Source: Moniliophthora roreri (Eukaryota; Basidiomycota; Agaricomycetes; Agaricales; Marasmiaceae). Taken from it: 64,000 nt of DNA. Positions 24,001 to 36,482 of this stretch are shown piece after piece (the stretch's first letter is position 1; every line of letters begins with the position of its first letter). Both the position numbers and the translations under genes were made by a program. The stretch spans positions 434,001 to 498,000 of the forward strand of contig LATX02000174.1 of assembly GCA_001466705.2 (NCBI GenBank), given 5' to 3'. Below the pieces are notes generated by a model. That model had not been told where the DNA came from, did no database searches, and saw nothing but the letters and a program-made list of their open reading frames with translations.

Positions 24001-26462
24001 ATCCTTGTCGATGAAGCAGACAAAGCACCGGAACATGTCGTTGCAATCTTCCGTAGCTTGGCTGGGCAGAGCGAGATGACGCTTTCGGATGGAAGGAGGG
24101 TCGTTCCGCCTTCTGAGTCTGGCAGGAAGAGGGAAAATGATATTGTGGTGCATCCCGAGTTTAGATTAGTGCTATTGGCAAACCGACCTGGTTATCGTAC
24201 GTGTCTACGTTTACATTAATAACAAATTATCTCTTCTGACATCCAATCAGCGTTCTTGGGTAACCACTTCATGCAAGTCTTGGGAGAGAACTTTAGCGCG
24301 TATTCCGTATCGAATCCGGATATCCTTTCGGAGAGGAAGCTCCTGCAGCAGCTTGCGCCGGAGATGGATGAGGATTTCACCTTGAGGCTTGTTGGCGTAT
24401 TCCATGATTTACGGGCTGAATATGATAATGGAACGTTGAGCTATCCTTATTCTTTACGAGGTGCGTGGATTTTAGCCCTTGTTCGCGTTGCGCCGGGCTG
24501 ACATGACCGCAGAACTGATCAACTTAATTCGGCACTTGCGTGCATATCCTACCGATTCATTGGGAGATGCGCTCAGAAACGTCTTCGATTTTGACATATA
24601 CAAGCCCGAGACAATCGATAAGCTGTCTCAGATATTGGACCATCATGGGTGGGTCATTCGAGCCTTCATTTCGGACAGTGACGTGATACTGACGCTACCG
24701 CGTAGATTGAGTGTGCCCTTCCTCGGCTTGGATGCTGCCCGGGAGGTTACGAAGAAGCCATCTATCAGTGATTTGGAGTATACGCCAAAGAACACAGATC
24801 TATCCGGTCCCAAGGAAGGGGTTCATGATAATAAGGAGCATCAAGGTGGCAATACTTATGCTGGTGGGGTACGTGCTTGGTTCGGCACTGCCCCTGTACA
24901 TGTAACACCTAACATCTCCCCAGACCGGTGGACGTGATACGGCAGGTGTAGGAGGAAGGGGCGGGTACAAGAGGTTCTACAAAGGCGGCGACGTCAAGCA
25001 AGTACGTAAAATGTCAAACGGTCTGTATTTGTGGACTCATTGGTATAGCAGATTCCAGAAAACTTGAAGGAGAAAGTACCTGAAGAGATCCAGGAGAAGG
25101 CACGCGAAATGGCCAGACAAGAGTTAAAACGGCGATTGGAAGAACTCGATATAAGCGCTACACAAGCAAAGGGGTACGGCGACCTGTTGAATGCGACACA
25201 GGCGCATATGCTATCATTACACAACTTGCTTGAGCGTAAGCGTCCTTTTAGGTTGGAGGTGATAATTGTTGACCCTGTCTTTCATTCTAGATCTGGCTGC
25301 GAAAGAAGAGGAGCGTGTCTGGGTCAAACGTCAAACAGATGGAGAACTAGACGACAGTCGGTTGACGGAAGGGATAACGGGCGAGGCTACTGTCTACAAA
25401 AGAAGAGGTATGGAAAAGCCGGAGATAGGTAGACCACAGGTCAAGTGCGTGGTCTGTGCTCTTATGGCCATTCAACATTGAAACTGATAGATGCCAGGCC
25501 CAAGAGAATACGATTTATCTTTGACCTGAGTGCATCAATGTACGCTTTCGAATTACACCCAACGTTTCTATACTAATATCCATCATTCCCAGGTACCGAT
25601 TCCAATACGACGGGCGGCTTCAACGAAGCATGGAGACAGGTTAGTACCCTCGAGCATGCCCAGAGTCATGATTCCCCAGTTCCAACCTTCGTACCAGCCG
25701 TCATGTTGATGGAGACATTTGATCGTCTCTCAAGAAAAGACAAGTACGTTTGGGATGTAAGTGCTGTCCCTTCCTGATGTTTGTCCTTTCACGCTCAGTC
25801 TTTTCAGATGTGTGGACACGTAAGCAATCGGACGTACTCGTTGTGTCTCACTTCCTGATAAGCCTGAAATCTAGTCCGGTGACGAGGCTGTCATACCCTT
25901 GGTCACCGCTAACGAACCACCCAAGGAGTTGAAAGATAGGTGGAAAGTCGTCGAGAAGATGTATATGATACCTCAGTACGCGTTTGCCGGTGACTACACA
26001 GGTTCGTCAGCTCCCACAGACATGAAAGGTTGATCAATTGTGACATGGTCACCAGTGGAAGCGATACAAAAGGGCGTCGAGGAGGTTGGCAGGTTTGACG
26101 GAGGTAAGCTGCTACTTCAATCCTTGTTGAGATCCTTGTTGAGTCTTGCGTTGACTTGTGCCCATAGACGACTGGTTCGTCATCGCCATCACCGACGCCA
26201 ATTTTGGAAGGTACCAGATCACACCCCAAGACATCACTCGAGCGATGAAACGAAATCCGAAGGTGCACTCTGCACTAATCTGCATTGGAGAGGGCGCGGA
26301 CGCACCTTGGTATGTTCAATTTGCACTGCCCGATACCTACTCGTGACATTTTGCTTGTTCAGGATAACTCAGAGTCTCCCAGGAAAAGGATTTCGAGTAA
26401 GGAACACAGGTGATATACCCACCGTGTTACGAAGTATCTTGTCCACTATGGTTGATCGTTAA
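21090..26462 (+). CDS. VWA8-like AAA ATPase with C-terminal von Willebrand A domain
   Basis: About 20 exons, roughly 1,400 residues. The N-terminal AAA module has a degenerate P-loop (VFLVGQPGAPYARR, no Lys) and the conserved stretch PVLNNLLENREM. A second module has a sound Walker A (LLGNQGVGKNK) and Walker B (RVILVDEADKAPEH). A GGNTYAGG/TGGRDTAG linker and a charged helical region (KEKVPEEIQEKAREMAR) lead to a VWA domain with MIDAS elements DLSASMY, GDYT and ITDAN, ending near 26462. This order is that of VWA8, known in animals as a mitochondrial or peroxisomal ATPase of uncertain role. Compared with the animal protein the long middle region between the AAA part and the GGNT linker seems to be missing. 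The ATG at 21090 is the first good one in frame; an upstream exon is possible. The transposon island ends about 430 bases upstream. Confidence 0.85.
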
Positions 26463-27166
26463 GCGCGTAAAGGTAGACGTCGCGCATCTTGATTTTTCAA
26501 TAGATAGCAGACTTCCCTCTGTATTGTTCATTATTATTTTAAAATCTAGATGCTTTGAAGCGACACGAGCTGGGCATGGCAAATGCCGAGCGACCCCCTC
26601 TCGGGAGTCTTCCTCCAACCTTGGTTCTTCCCCTATTTACTATCTTCCTAGGTCCTCTAAAGCAACTCTCATCATTTTCCGATAGCACCTTAAGTATCGC
26701 CCGATGGCGCGAGAAACTTATGTAGTTGCCGAGGTTCCTTTCGGCTACACGTGTGCGCTTAATACTTCTTTCATCCCAAAAATTGGACATGGACGACTGC
26801 AAACGACTTCCAGAGTTGCTCGCTGGAGCCTTGATACTTCGGAGAAGAAACAAGCTTAACCGTGACATCGGAGAATATGATGACGATGCCATCCTTAAGT
26901 TGCCAGAAAGCTATTGAAGGTCTACTGGGCCTACAATTCCACGACTCCGGTCGCCCATCACCCGTTCAGCGTGATTGCCTCCAATTACCCAGCGCCCACA
27001 TGGGAGAGATCGCCACCTTGACCGTTTGTAGAACCCCAACACATCGAGGGTCGAAACGTTGAATGGCGTCAGATGCCTGTGTGGAATTGGAATTGATTTA
27101 TAAATACAATGACAGAGGAGATCTTACAGTCTACTATATATGACAACGCCTTCTGAGCTAGCTCAC
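26463..27166. other. Intergenic region between convergent genes
   Basis: Downstream of both neighbours (VWA8-like and Zn2Cys6). Only short overlapping ORFs without domains are seen. Confidence 0.4.
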
Positions 27167-29142
27167 CTAGTCGTCCCTCACAAACAGTACATCCCGATTG
27201 TTCCACAACGACAACAACGTAGTGATGAAATCCGCACAAGATTTGGCAGGATGTCCTGACCACAAAGCTGCACGGTTCAAGTTCACTACCACTTGGTTCA
27301 GGAGTTGGCAATCCACACCCAGAAACACCGTCTGAAGAGCGTTAAACCCAATGAACTTGACTCCGATAACATAAATAGCAGAGAAGGCAAAGGGAAAAAA
27401 AAGGTGGTTTGGGAACGTTGCTAAGAAGCTGTGGTCGACCTGAACGACCCATGAAAGAATCTCTTCTGCAAGCACCAATCCATCCTTCATCCAGTGCACA
27501 AGGGAGGAATCGGAGGATCGGATCTCCAGACACCAGAATGGATTGTTGGGGTTGTCTTTGTGCTGAGGCGACGTCTCGTACAGCTTCCGTGCTTTGTAGA
27601 GGACATCGTAATAGACGAGGAGCTGTAGAGCACGAGAAAACGCGCCCATTTGGCTGAACTGACATTTGACGAAGTCTGCCAGAGCTGGAAAAACCTATGT
27701 CAGCTCGGATCCCCCCAAAGTTTAGGATGAAGACATACGAGTAACGAGTGTCAACAACCGCTGCAGATTTGCCATATCTCGTAAATACCCGCGTCGTTCT
27801 CGGAACCAAGAATCCAAGTCGGTGGAACGTCTCGAGCGAGGTTCTGTTTTAAGGGCAGAGACAGTAGCGCACAAAAGGTCTGTAATGATCCTAATCCTGA
27901 GATCCTGGCAGCCATCGAGATATGTTGGTATCGTATATGAGACGGGGAAAACGGTTGCAAAGCCTGGCCCAAAGCTGGAGTGAGGAGATACTCCAGACCG
28001 AAGAGAGTACCTGTGTATTCCCCGGGTAATGATTAACAAAGAGAACGTACTGGTTTAGGAGCTCTTACATGGTGTCGACGTTTATTAAACAGGACCACTA
28101 TGTTATTTACTTTAGTTCGAGTTCATAAGAAGAATGAAAGATGAAAGCTCACTAGGCGGACCTTATCCAGGAGATCCGCTTCTACATTCATGTCGACAGA
28201 TTGGCCCGCTGCCTCCAATTGGCGCATCTCAAGCAAAAGATCGGCACAGTCAGCCAATTTGAACTGAGTGGCCATATCGATTGCAACTGAAAGCAAATAG
28301 CGAGGGTCATGAATTGATAGGTCACTGGTGACAGGTAACCATACTGCCCAAACAAGCAAGGCTTTGATGGTGGTTAATGAACCTGGGCGAGGCGGAGGGT
28401 TCAATATGACTATCTTGATCATCTCCTCTACTCGTGCACGTAATCTCGGCACAAAAAGCCATTTCACATCTTCGGGAAGATGTCGAGCAGCTAATGCACA
28501 GCATACGACGCGGAGGAGAGGATCGTGTGCGTCTTCAATTGTGAAGCCCAGCCAGCCGCAATACTTTTGTCGGAAACTGAAGATGTTGAGAATAGTGAAA
28601 TCACAGAAATAATAAAGGGCATACATTTGTAGAAGGTCGTGTATCCCGTCATTTGACAGAGTGCTTTCCAAGGTGTCGTGGGGCAGATAGAGAGATTCAC
28701 CAGCATCGGTAAACGAATAACGAGGCTGCAATTTGACAATACATCCAAGAGGGCATGACCAGTCCAACTGATCGCAATCTTCGATTTTGGTGCCGGCGAA
28801 CCACCCGAACCATTCTATGATTCGTTGCGGTAAGACATCCACTGCGATATGCTGTGGAGCCATATCAACAGGTTCCGGCGAGAAAGCGGTCTGAAGGTCC
28901 TGGAAAGCATTGACAAACTCCAAGTAAACCTCGTCCATGGATTTTGGGTTCTCTTTTTCTTTTTCTTGTTGTTGGAGGAACAAGATCTCGTTCATTTCGC
29001 TATACGAGCATAGGAGCTTGAGCTTCCTACATCTATGACAATGCACAGGTGACTGAAGATCCAGGACCTCACAGCGGGTCTTGAGCTTGTGGCAACTTGA
29101 ACAGGCTGCCCTTCGTCTCGCTTTTGACGTTGATGAAGACAT
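27167..29142 (-). CDS. Zn2Cys6 transcription regulator, copy 1
   Basis: Four-exon model: 29142-28153, 28097-28069 (29 bases), 28010-27739 and 27684-27167, 602 residues. The N terminus has a complete binuclear zinc cluster with six Cys in the spacing C-x2-C-x6-C-x10-C-x2-C-x6-C (CSSCHKLKTRC ... CHRCRKLKLLC). The rest matches the long regulatory region of the copy at 36483-38474. Exons 2 and 3 have the same lengths (29 and 272 bases) in both copies, and reading frame closes across all junctions. Without splicing there are stops in this copy, so the introns are real or the gene is broken. Family role: nuclear DNA-binding regulator. The target is unknown; the neighbours do not form an obvious pathway. 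Confidence 0.8.
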
Positions 29143-29590
29143 GGCAGAAGGCTTGGACCGTGAACGTATTTTTCAAGTATCTTTCAGCTTCGGCGGGTTT
29201 TAGTCGGACAACACACGAGGGAACGTTCTATGGGCGCACCAGTTCAATTCAAAAAAAATCAACCCAAATCAATCCCTGGGATTCCCGGCCCAACGAGCGA
29301 ACTTGACGTGTATATACAGTTCCTCCATGATTTGCGAGAACTGTATATTAAGTCAACCACTAGTACGAACTAATCGGCATTTGAAACAGACTTCTGATTG
29401 TGGACTGAACTACGACGTTCAATGGGTCAAAGAGTGGGAAAAAAAGGTACATATAGAGTTGAGTCATACAGCCCGGGAACTCAGGATTACATATCTCTAC
29501 TATACTTATACATAGAGTACACACATCTTTCTCATGTCCCGACAGTTTCTAATGGACTTCAAGTCGGATGAGCGAGCTCATCCGACGAGA
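29143..29590. other. Intergenic region
   Basis: Contains the upstream region of the Zn2Cys6 gene and the downstream end of the DUF6534 gene. No other feature is seen. Confidence 0.4.
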
Positions 29591-31392
29591 TCAAGCATCC
29601 GACTCTCGAGTTGATTTTCTCCCGGAGTGTACATCTAACACATACCCCAAGTCATTCCGAGTTCCCCGAAGTGTTGAAGGAAAATCCGAATTTGATAGAC
29701 TGACTTCTGCCTGTCCTCGAAGGGTAGGACGACTGTTGAGCCTACGCGTGACGTCGGTGAGGGCTGGTGATGGGAAGGAGAGAAGGAAGGAAAGTTATTT
29801 ACATCGAGACTGAAGCGCACGAGTTCAGTTGATAGACCCAAAGTCGGTAATTAAGTGAACTCACCCATGGTAATGACATATATCTTCGTCTCGCCGAGAT
29901 GGAAAGGGAACCTAGCGAAACAAGACATGGATACGAGAACACCTCCACAAGCTCCAGACTGACCAATTCAAACTCGCGGGCTGGGCCGTGTACGTGGCCA
30001 ACAAACACAGCTGAAATAGGGTTACCAATAATCCTCTGGTGACTGTATACTGGAAGAGTTTTTGCAGCAGGGTATCGGTCCTGTATAGCACGTGCGTCAT
30101 CTTCTGCTCAGTCAGAGTATGTCAGGGGAGTAGGCTAGATACCTTTTAAACCCAGTCTTTGAAGAACTAAATGACCAAAGCAGAGCAATTGTAGCAGCGA
30201 TGTCAGAAAGCGCCGCAAACCCGTTTCTTAAAGCGAAATAAAGCTGTCAGAAACCGGAGTTTGGATGAGCTGGGTGATCAAGATTGTCGCGAAGACATAC
30301 CTTGACTTTCGACGAGGCAATGGTCATTACGACGGGGTATTTGAAAACTTCCGCTGTGCCGACTGTCGAGAAATGATCGATTTACGGGTGTGCATCAGTG
30401 TAGATTGAACCGACCCACCCGTTCCTGTAGCTTTAGAACGCTCGAGCCAGAATAGAGCAGAAAATGAGAGACTAACATACCCAAGCCAGCTAACGCAGTT
30501 GACACCTAAGCAGAGAATCTCTATATCAGTATTCTGTGCATCTACAAATGACCCGGACTTACGATAAAGACCGGAATGACCCAGTGTACGAGATCAACTA
30601 TTGGGTGAGTCTGAGCATGTATGACGTTGTGCCATTCTTGAACGTACGTTTGTGAACCCGACTTGCAAAAAACAGTTCGACTCTTTCAATGATTGATGTC
30701 AATAACACTTAGATTCGTGTAAATCGATGCGACGCACATGCAAGCGATGATTATCGTTATCAGAAGCTCGACAGACACTGTGCTGGTGGGTCTATCAGCA
30801 GTCCCCCCACTGCATGTAGATCCGGGGCGGCTCACACATAGGTATTCGACAGTTCGGCGAGATTGCCAAAGTTTTTGATCTGAGAATATTCAATAACAAC
30901 AGACGTATCACGCTACTGCGCTGAGCTTACCAGGTAATGATGAACAAACTCAGCGTTTAGAACAGTGGTCGTAATATCCAAAATCCTGATCTCAGATCGA
31001 GTCAATACTTGAGGAAATTGCCCTTGGCAAGGTCACCTACACCAAGATCGTGACCTGAAAGACTGTGAGTCACAGGAAAATAGCAGAGGGACAGAAATAC
31101 TCACAAGCGTTCGAAGGGGCCACCGGTCTTCGTTGGTGTTGACGTATATCCATGCCTGAACGATCGTGATACCTAACAGCCTATCGGTTTCACTGTGAAT
31201 AAGTTGCATTAGGTCGAGAAGAATACTGAGCTTACACACTCGCCAATACGAAGCCTAGGCATTCTTTGTCAGACCGGAGCTTGGGGTAACAAGCAAGATA
31301 GACTCACCAGCATAAAATCCATTCTCCTTCCCCGAGAGATCCACGCCGTGTGGAGGGCTTGATACTGGTGGAGAGAGATGCGGAGAGCTCAT
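29591..31392 (-). CDS. DUF6534 multi-pass membrane protein
   Basis: Many short exons and introns. The start is the ATG at 31392 (MSSPHLSPPVSS). Spliced pieces in order include FVLASVETDRLLGITIVQAW, YVNTNEDRWPLRTL, LDITTTVLNAEFVHHYLV, VSVELLITIIIACMCVASIY, VDLVHWVIPVFI, VSTALAGL, SDIAATIALLWSFSSSKTGF, RGLLVTLFQLCLLATYT, FHLGETKIYVITM and LNSRPTLRG, ending at 29591. The row of hydrophobic helices, the 'SSSKTGFKR' loop and the late 'LNSR' motif are characteristic of the basidiomycete DUF6534 family, membrane proteins of unknown function often present in many copies. Exon boundaries were set by eye, and one or two small exons may be wrong. A serine/proline-rich N-terminal tail precedes the first helix. 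Confidence 0.7.
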
Positions 31393-32846
31393 GAGAAAGG
31401 AGCGAGGTAGGAATGATTTCGCCCCGAGTACACATCGTGAAGTATAAGTAGATGAACCAGGAACATCTGATGCTAGAGGTAAGTGGCTTGACCCCAGATG
31501 AATACTCAAGTACGGACCATGGTGATCCGCCTTTGTATGCCAGAATCAACGCGTATTAAAAGATCACATATGTGGCAGGGGGTGACATGCGTATCTGATG
31601 TTTGATGTTCAGTGTGTCCCTAAGTCTCTAGGTTCGAGCTGGGGAGGGAGTACGGAGGGCACTAGGAAAGTCATTCGTGTGGGCTCTGGAAACGAAATTG
31701 CCGGTCCTCCCATTCAGATTTGTAGAATAGAGCTTATTACAGTCCTCGGTCCCAGTGGTAGTGGTCAAATGAAATCAAAAGTTTATCAAGTGGCACCAAT
31801 GGGGGCGGTAGAATTGTCAGTAGATGTGCTGTGTCCACAAGTGTAGGCTTCAAGACTGTACAGTGCGGGTAGGGATGATCATCATTATGGGGGGCCGAAT
31901 GAGGATGTTGGCACCACGATCGTGCTCGTGCACTCAAGTGCTAGATTTGAGTCTGCATTCCGAGTCGACAAAGGGGACCAAGAACCCTTTCGTTCGCTCT
32001 CGTCTGGAATCACTGAACTACGGGAAGCCGAACCGCTGTGAAGTTGACGTATCAACATGAACTTCTTTCGACCTATTCCGTGCAGTCAAACTGAAGAGGC
32101 GTCAAATGAGAACTGGTCAGGAAATGAAACGTTATAACGCACCCAAATGTACGTATATCCTTTCGTCTTTAAAAGTCGGAATCCACGCCCACATCCATCG
32201 GATCCCACTCGAATGATAGGCTAAGGTCTTTTTTCGAAAAATCTATCACGTAGATGGCGCTGAGAAGGCGGTCGGAGTAGAGTCACGAGCCAAACCGCGT
32301 GCGATATGTACTCATTGAGTACTTGAGTCATTAGATCCTTGAAGTCGTTGGGATTTGGAAACAAGTCAGTTGCGCGCGCTTGTCGCAGTCGATCGGAGAC
32401 AGAGACACCTCTACTACGTCGTACATACACGACACGACACAGAGGGACGATCGTACTCGGTCGTGCTCGGGGATATGAGTACCGAGATCCAGCGGCAAGC
32501 GATTGGCAAGTAACATATAAACGCTAAATGCGAAAGTAGGTAAGCCTGTCAGGAGGGCCGAAATTTGAGGCCATGGCGCCCCATGTTTATTTGGGGGCAT
32601 AACCTTGTGTACCTCGCGGGTCTTTATCTCAATAGTCTGCAAGTCGCGAATGAACACCTTCGGTCCTCGACATGTAATCTTGTTCCTACCTTATTGTACA
32701 TACAACATACATACATTGAAACTGAGTAGCGCTGAGGCTAGATATACACAGAGCTATTACTGAATGGTGAATGCGTTTATACAAGCAGAATGGACAATGA
32801 CATTTCCCCTGCCTTCCTCTTGTTCCCGGGCACTGGAAAGAACATT
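31393..32846. other. Intergenic region, no supported gene
   Basis: Short ORFs only, on both strands and without recognisable domains. It includes the upstream region of the DUF6534 gene. Confidence 0.4.
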
Positions 32847-34478
32847 CTACTTCCTCTCTCCTTCATGATCCTTCAAACTAACCCAGCTACTTTCTACACC
32901 CTCTTCCGCCTCCACCCCACTAGACACATCACCCGAGTAGTTCGAAGATACTTCTTCGCTGCTACTCGCGCCCTCGTCGTCCTCTTCGTCCTCTTGCCTG
33001 CGTCTTTGATTTGGCACCGAAGTAGACAAGGAAGGAGGCGAAGGTAATACAAACGGCTGACTGGGCAGCAACCGATTCCTGATACCTACGAGCCAATGCG
33101 GAATCGCAAGCAGAACGTCCAGTACCGAGGTAGGTAGGTGTGATGCGAGGCGGTACGTCAATGCTAACATCAGGATCTCATTAGCGAAGGCATAAATCAG
33201 AGAAAGAAAAAGAAACGAACCACCAGCGCCAACGCTAAATCTTTCCCCGATTCCAAACCAGCTGCCTTGTCCTTCAACGATACACATTACTCGTCTCACA
33301 AATACGTCTGGATTCGAAGGCCTCCTTCCTCTCCCAGAACCTAGCAGCCCAGCAAACGCAGGACCATAAGTCAGCTTCTCCGACGCTGTCCATGCGTTCA
33401 TCTCTCCCAAGACACCTTCCTCTCCGCTAGACTTACCACCTGAACCAAGTTCAAAAGAACCCACATCAAGTGTAACCACGCGAATACCCTTCATACCCTC
33501 CATCTTCCCTGTCAACGCCGCACTCTGAATCTCTCGTCGAAGAATGTTAAGGCCGAGTGAGGTAGCAGCTACGGGCATCGCGCTACAGGAAGTAAAGGGT
33601 ATCCCTGCCTGCGAAGTAGAGGGAAGACAGACGATGATATTCCGGTTTTTATTCTTCCCATGGTTCGCGTTTATCGGTGACCTTAATAACGGCAAAAGAT
33701 TTTGAATGACGGTGAGTGGTGTAACGTGCGCTGAGATGAGATGTAGGAGATACGCCTCCTGGAAATCCAGGCATTCGAGTGGAGCTGGTTGAGGTGCCGG
33801 CAAAGGGAGAGATAGGAATGAGATGACGGTCTGGATTGTGTTATCTCTTCCACTGGCATATACGTCTCCTTTTGTGCTCAAAGGGAATTTGCGCGAGAGC
33901 GTCGAGCTCAATGAGCGCAGGAAAATGGGTATAGTATCCGGCTTGGCCGGATCGAGAACGAGGGCTCGTATCCAGCCAGTCGGGGAGAGTGATTCCACTT
34001 GTGCGACATGTGTCGGGGAAGGAACGGTGCAGATGATGACGTATTGACTTTCCGAGGCAAGTAGAGAGCGAATGAAGGGTGTAGTAAGAGGATGGTCGGC
34101 GCCGAGAATGATGACAACCTGCTTCAAGTTGGAGCTTTGTTTCTGCTGCGCCTGTGTCTTGGGGCGTCTAGGGCGTGTGTACAAGGTGTACCCAACCAAA
34201 AGCCCCGTACCAACTCCAGCTACACCAGCTCCTACTTTCCAATTCCATTCCCAATGAAGTCGTTGAAGGGTAGTCGGGGGTGGAGGTGGAGGTGGAGGTG
34301 GGGGCACCTCAAAATCACCTAGGACGCCAGGGAGTGATGGCATTTGCAACTGAGGTGGTCCATAGCGAGTGATATCGATCCAGAGCTGGTGTACACTTTC
34401 TTTGATTGACCCAGGGATCTCGAGGGATGTCGAGAGTACCTCTTCAAGCGATTCGAGGTAGGACTCCAGCTTGTCCAT
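32847..34478 (-). CDS. DUF1776 family protein
   Basis: Single-exon gene of 543 residues, start ATG at 34478 (MDKLESYLESLEEV). A proline run (ten Pro) follows the N-terminal region and precedes a short hydrophobic span (VGAGVAGVGTGLLVGYTLY) that could anchor the protein in a membrane. Next comes a Rossmann-like region (KQVVIILGADHPLTTPFIRS and ALVLDPAKPD) resembling short-chain dehydrogenases, as in the fungal DUF1776 family (yeast Ynl181w group). The usual SDR catalytic Tyr-x3-Lys is not clear. A second hydrophobic stretch lies near residue 415 (LFLSLIYAFANEILMLAL), and the C-terminal tail is acidic and Ser-rich. Biochemical activity is not established. Confidence 0.75.
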   Translation of the reverse strand: MDKLESYLESLEEVLSTSLEIPGSIKESVHQLWIDITRYGPPQLQMPSLPGVLGDFEVPPPPPPPPPPTTLQRLHWEWNWKVGAGVAGVGTGLLVGYTLYTRPRRPKTQAQQKQSSNLKQVVIILGADHPLTTPFIRSLLASESQYVIICTVPSPTHVAQVESLSPTGWIRALVLDPAKPDTIPIFLRSLSSTLSRKFPLSTKGDVYASGRDNTIQTVISFLSLPLPAPQPAPLECLDFQEAYLLHLISAHVTPLTVIQNLLPLLRSPINANHGKNKNRNIIVCLPSTSQAGIPFTSCSAMPVAATSLGLNILRREIQSAALTGKMEGMKGIRVVTLDVGSFELGSGGKSSGEEGVLGEMNAWTASEKLTYGPAFAGLLGSGRGRRPSNPDVFVRRVMCIVEGQGSWFGIGERFSVGAGGSFLFLSLIYAFANEILMLALTYRLASHLPTSVLDVLLAIPHWLVGIRNRLLPSQPFVLPSPPSLSTSVPNQRRRQEDEEDDEGASSSEEVSSNYSGDVSSGVEAEEGVESSWVSLKDHEGERK

Positions 34479-36482
34479 CGCTGTCGTCGTGGTCGTCGAA
34501 AAACAGGATAATTGAGGTCACGTGTAGGATTCATGACTTGTCCAGAACCAGTCCAGACTTCACTGTTCGCGTCACTACAAGGAATGGCTTTCACCACCTT
34601 CCAGCGTCCTCCGCGATATGGGTGCTGTTTGTAAGTGTGAGCGGTCTACCCGACCACACTTTCACTCTCGACGTCATTATTACTTCGAGGGGTACTTATC
34701 CGGATAACCCGGACAAGTCCCAAATATCCGACATCCCACATGAATTGAAGGCGGAGTCGTTGGACGGGAAATCTGGATCGCCCCGCCCAGCCTAGACTAA
34801 CCGCCATCATACAGTATCACCGGACCATAATTCCATCGTTCATGGATACTCCTGTCGCGCCTGAGGTAATAGGTTCTGTGCACCCTGATAATGTACCTCT
34901 TCCTTTAGAGGTTCGAGCAAGGCTTCTTATTTTCCCTTGGAGATGGGGGGCTTCACTACTCAGACGCCCAAATCACTGCGACAGTATGCGTGTATGTCAC
35001 CCAAGCTCAAAATGTTTACAAATACTGACTCGACCAGTCTCCAAAGGATCCTTTTTCGAACACAGGATATGGTTATGATCCCCTGCTGGAAGGAGGCCGA
35101 GAAATGATGACCTCTGATAGACTGCCGCTATTTTGTATGTGAATCCCGACATCGCAAGTGCAGAAAATCTCACTGGTGCCACCTTGAAACGCATGTATGG
35201 AAGTATATGGCATTCTGAAAGTTCGTTCCTGTTCCTTTTTTTTGGATCGGCCAATAATAGTCACAAGATGAACAGGTTGCGGATAGTATGACCCGGTACT
35301 CTTCGCCATGACCTTCAGGCACTCAAACTGTTTATCTCCAACCAATCACACTCAACCTCTCAGTTCTGCGCTCACACACATGTAGAATGGTGCCTCATTC
35401 GTGCAAACAGATGATTGTATAGTGTCGAATATCTCCCTCGGTGGACTTTCCTCTGGCACCCCCAGTGATCAGTAGCTCCATTAGCTTCAAACGGACGTGT
35501 TTCTACCTTGAAGTCTCTGGCTCAACAGCGTCATGTGCATTCTGCAGACAATGGCAGTGAGCGAGTTCGAGAAGACGCTTGCTGGCTGCAGTCACTGGAG
35601 CTAATTGGCATTGCTGCGCATTCGTTATATTTTCATAAGGTTGGACCTAGGCTGTAGACCTCGCGGCTATACCCTGCTGCAATAGTTGATGAAACGTGGG
35701 CCGCAATCCGGAAGGTCATCAGAAATTGCACATATGGAGGATGATCCAAACGCCAGCGCATCCGTGGTTTTAGCCAGGGTACTTGATGACTTGGTCCGTA
35801 GAAATCGCTCGAACTTGCGGAAGAGCAGTGTCGTGCGAAGAGGAAGGTAAGGGCAGCTGTCTTGAGTCGTGTCTTGGGTTAGAGACCTGGGCAGGAGAAG
35901 GGTTAATGCCGACTTAAAGTTGTGACTGGTCAGACACATGTCTATCAGAGTCTAGAATTTGACACATTGTACTTGCTTCTGCAACTCCCTTCTGGGCGTT
36001 CTCCCACAGTGGAATATCCATTTTATCGGCAACTTTACCAACAGCAGCGAACACAGCGTCACAGAAGCAAACTGCCTGCAAGACAATCCCGGCATCCACG
36101 CGTAGATCGAAACTATCAACTGTGCACAACCTCGATGCTTAATGCGTTGGGCGTACTCGCCACGATCGCTGAGTTCCTCCCTGTACTGTCGGAGACATGT
36201 TAGAGGCAGAGTTTGTAGCGGTGTACTTATCTGCAATAGTAAGGACCCTATTTCTAGCAAAAGCATGCCCATCAGTAACTTGTCACTCATTCAACCAAGC
36301 AGTGCTCCCTTGACGCAGCTCATGGACTGATGTTGCGCGTGAAGGCTCCTCGAGATTGATTGAATTGTTTTATCCTGAATTGAATTTGGTGCGCTTATAG
36401 AATGCCTTGTGTTGATATTTTGCTGATAAATCCCAGGATGAAAGATACTTGAATGACGACCTGAGGTCATTGACCGAACACT
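34479..36482. other. Intergenic region with a weak coding fragment at 35914-36290
   Basis: Most of it holds only shadow ORFs. On the minus strand, 36290 (MSDKLLMGMLLLEIG) and 36129-35914 (DAGIVLQAVCFCDAVFAAVG ... ending DQSQL) read like protein in two frames that could be joined by splicing, but no domain is recognised and no clean intron was found. It may be a gene remnant. Confidence 0.3.
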
